From an uncultured Bacilli bacterium (GTDB taxonomy: Bacteria; Bacillota_I; Bacilli_A; RF39; UBA660), in NCBI GenBank assembly GCA_934130485.1, contig CAKOYE010000038.1, positions 1 to 9,262 of the forward strand: DNA of 9,262 nucleotides, in the 5' to 3' direction. The translations under genes and the position numbers were made by a program. Under the pieces are notes generated by a model, which saw only the letters and a list, made by a program, of their open reading frames with translations, was not told the DNA's origin and made no database searches. Numbering within the stretch: position 1 is the first letter of the stretch; each line of letters begins with the position of its first letter. Below, piece after piece: positions 1 to 4,897 of the stretch.

Positions 1-13
1 TGCATATATTATA

Positions 14-42
14 TTGTATAAAATATATTACTATGCTATTAT
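14..42 (+). promoter_or_regulatory. Extended -10 promoter for the DUF4234 gene
   Basis: A -35-like TTGTAT (14-19) is followed after 17 bases by TATTAT (37-42). TG stands one base before the -10 box (34-35), giving an extended -10. The predicted start is near 49, so the leader is only about 17 bases and begins almost at the ribosome binding site AGAGGAG (51-57). This is a sequence match only; in DNA this AT-rich chance matches are common. Confidence 0.5.
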
Positions 43-65
43 TATATTAGAGAGGAGTGTAGTTT

Positions 66-416
66 ATGATTAAAGAGAGAAATATTGCTATGTGTATAAT
101 TTTATCTATCGTTACATTTGGAATTTATGGACTAGTTTGGTTTTTTAATATGAATAGTGACGCTAGAACAGTTAGTGGCGACAATAGTATTTCTGGTGGT
201 AAAGCAATTTTATTTTCTTTGTTGACTTGTGGTCTTTATATGATTTATTGGAATTACAAAATGGGTAAAACAATATATCAAGCTGAGGTTAATAAGGGAA
301 TGCAAAATTGTTCAGATAACTCAACTTTATATTTAATCCTTAGTATTTTTGGATTAGCTATTGTAAGTGAATGTTTAATTCAAAATGAATTAAATAAATT
401 TGCAACAGTACAATAA
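66..416 (+). CDS. DUF4234 domain small membrane protein
   Basis: A 116-residue integral membrane protein of the DUF4234 type, whose biochemical role is unknown. Three hydrophobic segments are visible at about residues 8-28, 47-65 and 87-105. The first two carry a repeated motif: ILSIVTFGIYGLVW (12-25) and LFSLLTCGLYMIYW (49-62), i.e. LxSxxTxGxYxxxW, each leading into a polar turn. The phrase ISGGKAILFS between them and the closing SDNSTLYLILSIFGL are typical of the family. The ATG at 66 is supported by AGAGGAG eight bases upstream. It has its own promoter and a terminator at 431-455, so it appears monocistronic. The family name is recognised from motif pattern; no function is inferred. Confidence 0.8.
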   Translation: MIKERNIAMCIILSIVTFGIYGLVWFFNMNSDARTVSGDNSISGGKAILFSLLTCGLYMIYWNYKMGKTIYQAEVNKGMQNCSDNSTLYLILSIFGLAIVSECLIQNELNKFATVQ

Positions 417-430
417 TTTATTTGTTCTAC

Positions 431-457
431 AAAACAACATTAATTTGTTGTTTTTAT
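431..457 (+). terminator. Rho-independent terminator after the DUF4234 gene
   Basis: A perfect 9-base-pair inverted repeat AAAACAACA (431-439) and TGTTGTTTT (446-454) encloses a six-base loop. The 3' arm merges into a T run (451-455). It lies 15 bases after the stop. The stem is A/T-rich and so weak, but its position is right. Confidence 0.7.
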
Positions 458-486
458 TATAAAAAAACAAAATTATAGTGTATAAT
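457..486 (+). promoter_or_regulatory. Probable gltX promoter
   Basis: A perfect TATAAT (481-486) is preceded after an 18-base spacer by a poor -35, TTATAA (457-462). Transcription from it would start near 493, inside or just before the gltX ribosome binding site, giving a leader of about 12 bases. The -10 is good and the -35 weak, so confidence is limited. Confidence 0.4.
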
Positions 487-490
487 ATTA

Positions 491-499
491 AAAGAGGTG
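491..499 (+). promoter_or_regulatory. Ribosome binding site that fixes the gltX start
   Basis: AAAGAGGTG ends five bases before the ATG at 505. An in-frame GTG at 478 lies upstream of this site and touches the putative -10 box, so it would not be translated from the predicted transcript. The ATG at 505 is therefore preferred. Confidence 0.75.
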
Positions 500-504
500 T
501 TTTT

Positions 505-2154
505 ATGGATAGAAAAGAATTTGCAAATCTCCTACTACCAGGAGTTACAAAAACAATAGAAGATTATGAAAAAATGTATCCTGAAAGAAATTTAAGCGAT
601 GGAGCAATAGTAACTAGATATGCACCAAGTCCAACAGGTTTTGTACATATGGGAGCCTTATATGCATCATTTATCGCAAGTAAAATGGCTAGTCAAACAA
701 ATGGAGTGTTTTATTTAAGAATAGAAGATACTGATCAAAAAAGAAGCATTGACAATGGTGTTAATTTAATAATAAAAGACTTGAAAGATTTTAATATTAA
801 ATTTGATGAAGGAATGATATCAGAAACTGAGTGGAATGGTGAATATGGACCATATATTCAATCAGAAAGAAAAGAAATCTATTGGGCATTTGCTAAATAT
901 TTAATCGAAAATGATATGGCTTATCCTTGTTTTTGTACAGAAGATGATTTAAATGAAATAAGACAAAAACAAGAAAAATATAAAAGTCGTATTGGATATT
1001 ATGGAAGATATACAAGATGTAGAAATTTAAGTATTGAGGAAGCTTTAGAAAAAATAAAAAATGGTGAAAAATATGTAATTCGTCTTAAATCACCAGGACA
1101 TTTTGATAATAAATTTAAGTTTACAGATTGTATTAAAGGTAGTATGGAATTACCTGAAAATGATTTAGATATTGTTATTATTAAAGGAGACGGACTTCCA
1201 ACTTATCATTTTGCTCATTTAGTTGATGATCATTTAATGCGTACTACTCATGTTATTAGAGGAGATGAATGGTTATCAAGTATTCCTATTCATACACAAT
1301 TATTTAGAATGTTTAATTTTAAAGTCCCTAAATATGCTCACTTAGCTCCTTTAACTAAAGAAGAAAATGGTAATAAAAGAAAATTGTCAAAAAGAAAAGA
1401 TCCAGAAGCAGCAGTATCATATTATCACGAAAGAGGAATTCCAAAAGAAGCTGTTATTCTTTATTTAGCTACAATCGCAAATTCAAATTTTGAAGAATGG
1501 ATGGAACATAATAAAGATAAAGATTTAAGTGAATTTAAAATGGAATTCAAAAAAATGAGTTCTAGTAGTGGAGCTTTATTTGACCTAGAAAAATTACTTA
1601 ATATATCTAAAAATTACTTATCTAAATTAAGTGCAAAAGAAATATATGATAGAGTATATAATTGGTCATGTGAATTTGACTTAGAATTTAAGGAATTACT
1701 AGAAAAATATAAAGAAAAATCAATCTCAATTTTTAATATTGAAAGAGAACAAGCAAAACCTAGAAAAGATTATTCTTGTTATTCTGATATAAAAAATCAA
1801 ATTTGGTATATGTATGATGAATTATTTGATAAAAATGAAAAAAATTATGAATTTCAAAAAATAACTGATAAGGAAGAAATTAGAAAAATACTTACTACTT
1901 ATATTAATGAATATTATGTGGATAGTGATTCTGATGCTTGGTTTAATAAGATGAAAGAAATGGCAGAAAAATTAGAATATGCTTCTAATATGAAAGAATA
2001 TAAGCAAAATCCAGATAATTATAAAGGTAATATAGCTGATATTAGTAATGTTTTAAGAGTTGCTTTGACTACAAAATCAATGACTCCTGATCTATATCAA
2101 ATTATGAAAATATTAGGTAGTGACACAATTAAGAAAAGATTTGAACTTATATAA
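505..2154 (+). CDS. gltX: Glutamyl-tRNA synthetase
   Basis: Class I aminoacyl-tRNA synthetase that attaches glutamate to tRNA in the cytoplasm (549 residues from the preferred ATG). The GluRS signature APSPTGFVHMG (40-50) contains the HIGH-equivalent as HMGA (48-51). RIEDTD (72-77) follows, and the KMSKS-equivalent is KLSKR (293-297), within RKLSKRKDPEA. A zinc-site-like cluster C142-x-C144 with Y165/Y166 and C172 sits in the acceptor-binding insertion. The APSPTG start distinguishes GluRS from GlnRS. Residues from about 350 on are the divergent anticodon-binding half. Length and wording resemble the approximately 550-residue GluRS of clostridial lineages rather than the 470-490-residue Escherichia coli type. 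Whether it also charges tRNA-Gln (non-discriminating, with GatCAB) cannot be read from this window. It is a single-gene unit with terminator directly after the stop. Confidence 0.93.
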   Translation: MDRKEFANLLLPGVTKTIEDYEKMYPERNLSDGAIVTRYAPSPTGFVHMGALYASFIASKMASQTNGVFYLRIEDTDQKRSIDNGVNLIIKDLKDFNIKFDEGMISETEWNGEYGPYIQSERKEIYWAFAKYLIENDMAYPCFCTEDDLNEIRQKQEKYKSRIGYYGRYTRCRNLSIEEALEKIKNGEKYVIRLKSPGHFDNKFKFTDCIKGSMELPENDLDIVIIKGDGLPTYHFAHLVDDHLMRTTHVIRGDEWLSSIPIHTQLFRMFNFKVPKYAHLAPLTKEENGNKRKLSKRKDPEAAVSYYHERGIPKEAVILYLATIANSNFEEWMEHNKDKDLSEFKMEFKKMSSSSGALFDLEKLLNISKNYLSKLSAKEIYDRVYNWSCEFDLEFKELLEKYKEKSISIFNIEREQAKPRKDYSCYSDIKNQIWYMYDELFDKNEKNYEFQKITDKEEIRKILTTYINEYYVDSDSDAWFNKMKEMAEKLEYASNMKEYKQNPDNYKGNIADISNVLRVALTTKSMTPDLYQIMKILGSDTIKKRFELI

Positions 2155-2175
2155 GACTATTGATATAGTCTTTTT
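2153..2175 (+). terminator. gltX rho-independent terminator
   Basis: AAGACTAT (2153-2160) and ATAGTCTT (2165-2172) form a perfect 8-base-pair stem with a TGAT loop, followed by T residues to 2175. The 5' arm begins inside the gltX stop codon (2152-2154). Confidence 0.85.
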
Positions 2176-2210
2176 GTGTCACAAAATACACAAAAAACAT
2201 AAATTTTTTC

Positions 2211-2239
2211 TTGACAAATGAAATAAGATATAGTATTAT
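2211..2239 (+). promoter_or_regulatory. Strong sigma-A-type promoter for the 64-residue gene
   Basis: Consensus TTGACA (2211-2216), a 17-base spacer, and TATTAT (2234-2239). The predicted start is near 2246. The 16 bases ATTTTTTCTTGACAAA (2203-2218) recur exactly at the Fic gene promoter (3901-3916). Confidence 0.8.
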
Positions 2240-2272
2240 AGTGTAATTTTCATTGAAAAAGGGGGAATTTTT

Positions 2273-2467
2273 ATGAAAATTAATATAAAAAAGATAATTT
2301 TGATAATACTATATTGTATAGCTATTGGACTAGGCGCATTTGCTTCAAGTATAGCTTTATTAACAAATAATAAAGCATTAGAATATACTTTATTAATAAT
2401 TACTTATTTAATGGGTATAATGCTAGTTAGAGTTAGAAGAAAATATCCTTTAATGATAAAAAAATAG
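2273..2467 (+). CDS. Small two-helix membrane protein, function unknown
   Basis: A 64-residue protein that I do not recognise. Two hydrophobic helices are visible, at about residues 8-31 and 36-53. A lysine-rich N terminus (MKINIKK) and a basic tail (RVRRKYPLMIKK) flank them, so by the positive-inside rule both ends should face the cytoplasm. No catalytic motif is present. The ATG is supported by AAAGGGGG (2258-2265) seven bases upstream and by a consensus promoter, which makes it a likely real gene despite its size. Its own promoter and the terminator-like hairpin at 2522-2562 suggest independent transcription. Toxin, stress peptide or accessory membrane subunit are all possible; nothing here chooses between them. 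Confidence 0.65.
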   Translation: MKINIKKIILIILYCIAIGLGAFASSIALLTNNKALEYTLLIITYLMGIMLVRVRRKYPLMIKK

Positions 2468-2507
2468 TCAATTCATACAGAAAAAACTTAATTATGTGCA
2501 AATATGA

Positions 2508-2536
2508 TTGACATAAAAAGTAAAAAATATTATTAT
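2508..2536 (+). promoter_or_regulatory. Strong sigma-A-type promoter for the muramidase-like gene
   Basis: Consensus TTGACA (2508-2513), a 17-base spacer, and TATTAT (2531-2536). The start is predicted near 2543, giving a leader of about 37 bases. The -10 box lies inside the 5' arm of the hairpin at 2522-2562. Confidence 0.75.
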
Positions 2537-2562
2537 GAAAAATACGTGATAATATTTTTTTT
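2522..2562 (+). terminator. AT-only hairpin with T tract, overlapping the next promoter
   Basis: AAAAAATATTATTA (2522-2535) pairs with TGATAATATTTTTT (2547-2560), with one G-U wobble, and the T run continues to 2562. It can terminate transcripts of the 64-residue gene. Transcripts from the 2508-2536 promoter start after the 5' arm and cannot form it, so terminator and promoter are interleaved without conflict. Confidence 0.5.
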
Positions 2563-2579
2563 GATTTGGTGGTGAAAAT

Positions 2580-3806
2580 ATGGAAAAAATTGCAAAATTT
2601 AATACAAGAATTTTAATAGGACAAGAATTAGGAGAAATATACCTTATTATACAAGAATATGTCAATAATAAATGGCAAAATCATCCTAAAAATTATTATC
2701 GTGGAAATTATTTGGTAAAAAAGAAATTGAAAGAATTATTAAAATACAATATTAATGGTATTAGAAAAAGTAAAAAAAATGATTTGATTAAGTTCAAAAT
2801 AGAAAATAATATTTATGTTTATGTAAGTGATTACTCAATAATTAAACAAAATCCAGAATTAAAAAGTTTAAAAACAGCTATAAATAAAAATTTAGTATAT
2901 CAAAAAATTGCAAATGGATTTGTATTAAAAAAAGATAAACATAAATCTAATAATGCCATAAAATTCGTTATTGCATCATCAATTTCTTTAGGGATAATAG
3001 CATCTATAAATTATACTGATAACAATAAAGTAATCTTTAAATTTGATGATATAAAACTAAATAAAAATAACCATAATAATAGTCAAACAGAATCTTTTTT
3101 GTTAACAAACTTTAATTCTGATTTTGGAAAAATTAAAATTGATTACCAAGATTATGAAAAAGTAGAACATAAATTAAATAATGAATTTGATATTATTGAA
3201 GAATACTCTAATATGTACTTTATGGATTATGATAGAGTAAAACAGATATATTTAAGCAACTATGATGAAATAAATAATTCAAATAATATAGAATTATCAT
3301 TACTTTTAAAGGTAAAGGATGAATTTTATAGTGATGCCTCTATTGACAAAACTCCAATCGTTACTGGTAAAACCTCAGAAGAAAAAGAAAAATATATAAT
3401 TGATATAGCAGAGGGAATTTATAAGGTAGAGGATAAGGATGAACTTGCCACTTTACTTGCTATTCATAGATTAGAAACATCGTGGGGAATGTCAGATAGA
3501 TGTGTATATCAAAATAATCCAGGAGGATTAAAAGAAGATGGTGAATTTCTTGAATTTAAAACGTTTGAAATTGGAGCAGAATCCTTTGTAAGAAATGTTT
3601 TAAAAATTAAAACAATTGCTGAAAATAACTATCAATTTGATTGCGATATTTTATATGGTATGCAACAAATATACTGTGATGATGATATTAGATGGGCTAT
3701 AGAAGCAGAACAAATAAAAAATTCAATATTAGATAATGAGGAATTAGATAAATATTTAAATAAGGAAAAAAATCAGTATATATTAAAAAAATATACTAAT
3801 CAATAA
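2580..3806 (+). CDS. Membrane-anchored muramidase/glucosaminidase-like protein
   Basis: A 408-residue protein with one clear membrane helix at about 127-144. It has an unusual 126-residue lysine-rich N-terminal part that should be cytoplasmic, and a predicted extracellular part of about 260 residues. The C-terminal region resembles lysozyme-fold peptidoglycan hydrolases (GH73/SLT-like): LLAIHRLETSWGMSDR (292-307) supplies the likely catalytic Glu299. NNPGGLK (312-318) and a later FxTFExGAESFVRNVLK stretch (326-342) are the usual partners in such domains. Residues 160-260 are Asn/Asp-rich and probably a spacer. There is no signal peptidase site and no visible wall-binding repeats. The ATG follows GGTGGTGA (2568-2575). 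It probably trims cell-wall glycan during growth or division. The domain assignment rests on motif resemblance only; the N-terminal part I do not recognise. Confidence 0.65.
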   Translation: MEKIAKFNTRILIGQELGEIYLIIQEYVNNKWQNHPKNYYRGNYLVKKKLKELLKYNINGIRKSKKNDLIKFKIENNIYVYVSDYSIIKQNPELKSLKTAINKNLVYQKIANGFVLKKDKHKSNNAIKFVIASSISLGIIASINYTDNNKVIFKFDDIKLNKNNHNNSQTESFLLTNFNSDFGKIKIDYQDYEKVEHKLNNEFDIIEEYSNMYFMDYDRVKQIYLSNYDEINNSNNIELSLLLKVKDEFYSDASIDKTPIVTGKTSEEKEKYIIDIAEGIYKVEDKDELATLLAIHRLETSWGMSDRCVYQNNPGGLKEDGEFLEFKTFEIGAESFVRNVLKIKTIAENNYQFDCDILYGMQQIYCDDDIRWAIEAEQIKNSILDNEELDKYLNKEKNQYILKKYTNQ

Positions 3807-3908
3807 TTTGTATAAAGATTTTATAAAATTACTTTAAATCTAAAATTCAAATATAATAATGATTTTTATAAAAATATTAGTGTATTTTCAAAATAAACCC
3901 ATTTTTTC

Positions 3909-3936
3909 TTGACAAACATAAAAAAGTGTGTATAAT
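3909..3936 (+). promoter_or_regulatory. Strong promoter for the Fic gene
   Basis: Consensus TTGACA (3909-3914), a 16-base spacer, and a perfect TATAAT (3931-3936). The predicted start is near 3943. The -10 sits at the centre of a palindrome (3928-3942). Confidence 0.8.
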
Positions 3937-3942
3937 ATACAC
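3928..3942. promoter_or_regulatory. Palindrome over the -10 box, possible operator
   Basis: GTGTAT (3928-3933), centre AAT, ATACAC (3937-3942): a perfect 6+6 inverted repeat covering the -10 and reaching the predicted start site. That is a classic repressor position, but the AT-rich core makes partial chance origin plausible. No matching regulator is identified. Confidence 0.35.
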
Positions 3943-3948
3943 AAAAAA

Positions 3949-3955
3949 AGAGGGG
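3949..3955 (+). promoter_or_regulatory. Ribosome binding site that fixes the Fic start
   Basis: AGAGGGG ends six bases before the ATG at 3962. An in-frame GTG at 3926 lies upstream of the predicted transcription start and inside the promoter, so it is rejected as start codon. Confidence 0.8.
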
Positions 3956-3961
3956 ATAAGA

Positions 3962-4801
3962 ATGAAAATAAGAGATTTAAAAATTTTAGGAAGTACATCA
4001 GGTATCTTAGAAGGAGTTTTAGATAGTTATACTGAATATGTAGGAAAAATAGGTAATTTAACTACAAAACAATTAACTACATATTTAAGAACAATGAGGG
4101 CTCAAGAACTTATAGATAATCAAAATTTAGATAATGAAGATAGTTTTATGATAACTGCATATAATTTAACTAATAAAAATACTTCAATTAAAGTTCTAGA
4201 AAAAATTTTTTCGGATGAAGAACCTATAAAAGTTAAAGATTTAAATTTTCTTCATTCAAAAGTAATTGAAGGAACAAAAGCAGATAAACCAGAAAATCAT
4301 GGTTTTAGAAATCCAGAAAGAATTGGTGATGATAATACTTGGGTAGGTCATTTTGACTCAGAAGGAAAAAAAGTAGTTGAATATATGCCAGTTCCATCAA
4401 AGGACGTTATCTACGATATGGAAAATTTGTGCAATTACATAAATTCTAATGACAATCAAGATTATAATTTATTTGTAAAACCCATTTTAATTCATGGATG
4501 GTTAGCAGTATCACAACCATTTAATGACGGTAATACAAGAACAGCAAGATTATTACAATATGGCGAGTTGTGGAAACAAACTAATAAAAAATATAATTTA
4601 CAGTTTAAAGAACCAGCATTCTATTTTTCAAGAAAATATTTGTTGTATAGAGAAAGTTATAGAGAGCTTATAAAGGAATTAGCTGTTCAAGACAACAATG
4701 AGGCTATTAATAGATGGATTAGATTTAATGCAAATATGATTGCGGAAGAATTGAATACAACAGAAAAAAAAATTGATAATTTTAAAAAACTAATAAAATA
4801 A
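3962..4801 (+). CDS. Fic-fold protein with Gln in place of the catalytic His
   Basis: A 279-residue Fic/Doc superfamily protein. Family members usually transfer AMP or another phosphate-containing group to target proteins. The active-site loop reads QPFNDGNTRTAR (185-196), against the usual HPFxxGNGRxxR. The general-base histidine is Gln185 and the second glycine is Thr192, while F187, D189, G190, N191 and R193 are kept. The flap is recognisable: WVG (127-129) and EYMPVPSKDV (140-149), then a helix leading to NYIN. An early SGILEG (13-18) fits the (S/T)xxxE(G/N) motif of the inhibitory helix, placing it N-terminal as in class II. No HTH or antitoxin gene adjoins it. It is a single gene with a strong promoter and ends one base before the clpB CIRCE. 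It may be AMPylation-dead or have another activity; the fold is confident, the chemistry is not. Confidence 0.85.
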   Translation: MKIRDLKILGSTSGILEGVLDSYTEYVGKIGNLTTKQLTTYLRTMRAQELIDNQNLDNEDSFMITAYNLTNKNTSIKVLEKIFSDEEPIKVKDLNFLHSKVIEGTKADKPENHGFRNPERIGDDNTWVGHFDSEGKKVVEYMPVPSKDVIYDMENLCNYINSNDNQDYNLFVKPILIHGWLAVSQPFNDGNTRTARLLQYGELWKQTNKKYNLQFKEPAFYFSRKYLLYRESYRELIKELAVQDNNEAINRWIRFNANMIAEELNTTEKKIDNFKKLIK

Positions 4802-4828
4802 TTAGCACTCGTGCTTGACAAGTGCTAA
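4802..4828. promoter_or_regulatory. CIRCE element (HrcA operator)
   Basis: TTAGCACTC (4802-4810), nine-base spacer, AAGTGCTAA (4820-4828). The consensus is TTAGCACTC-N9-GAGTGCTAA, so 17 of 18 arm positions match. HrcA repressor binding here would cover the -35 box. The element starts immediately after the Fic stop codon. The spacer itself contains GTGCT, which could also pair with the AGCAC of the left arm. Confidence 0.95.
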
Positions 4829-4842
4829 AAATGTGATATAAT
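4815..4842 (+). promoter_or_regulatory. clpB promoter inside CIRCE
   Basis: TTGACA (4815-4820) lies within the CIRCE spacer and the first base of its right arm; a 16-base spacer leads to a perfect TATAAT (4837-4842). The start is expected near 4849. The overlap predicts direct repression by HrcA at normal temperature and release under protein-folding stress. Confidence 0.88.
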
Positions 4843-4846
4843 TAAT

Positions 4847-4873
4847 AGTGAATGGAGATACCATTCACTTTTT
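4847..4873 (+). terminator. Hairpin with T5 at the clpB transcript start
   Basis: AGTGAATGG (4847-4855), loop AGATA, CCATTCACT (4861-4869), a perfect 9-base-pair stem followed by TTTTT (4869-4873). It begins at about the predicted start site. It could stop readthrough from the Fic gene, which has no other terminator, or cap the 5' end of clpB mRNA and stabilise it. Which applies cannot be told from sequence. Confidence 0.6.
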
Positions 4874-4897
4874 GAGTAGAGAAAAGGAGGAATACTT

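Noticed and set aside
478..504. GTG at 478 as the gltX start
   Set aside because: It precedes the ribosome binding site and touches the -10 box; the ATG at 505 has correct spacing.
3862..3875. Palindrome ATTTTTATAAAAAT as terminator of the muramidase-like gene
   Set aside because: It has no loop, no G/C and no T tract after it; such palindromes are expected by chance in DNA this AT-rich.
3926..3961. GTG at 3926 as the Fic start
   Set aside because: It lies in the promoter, upstream of the predicted transcription start; the ATG at 3962 has AGAGGGG at proper spacing.
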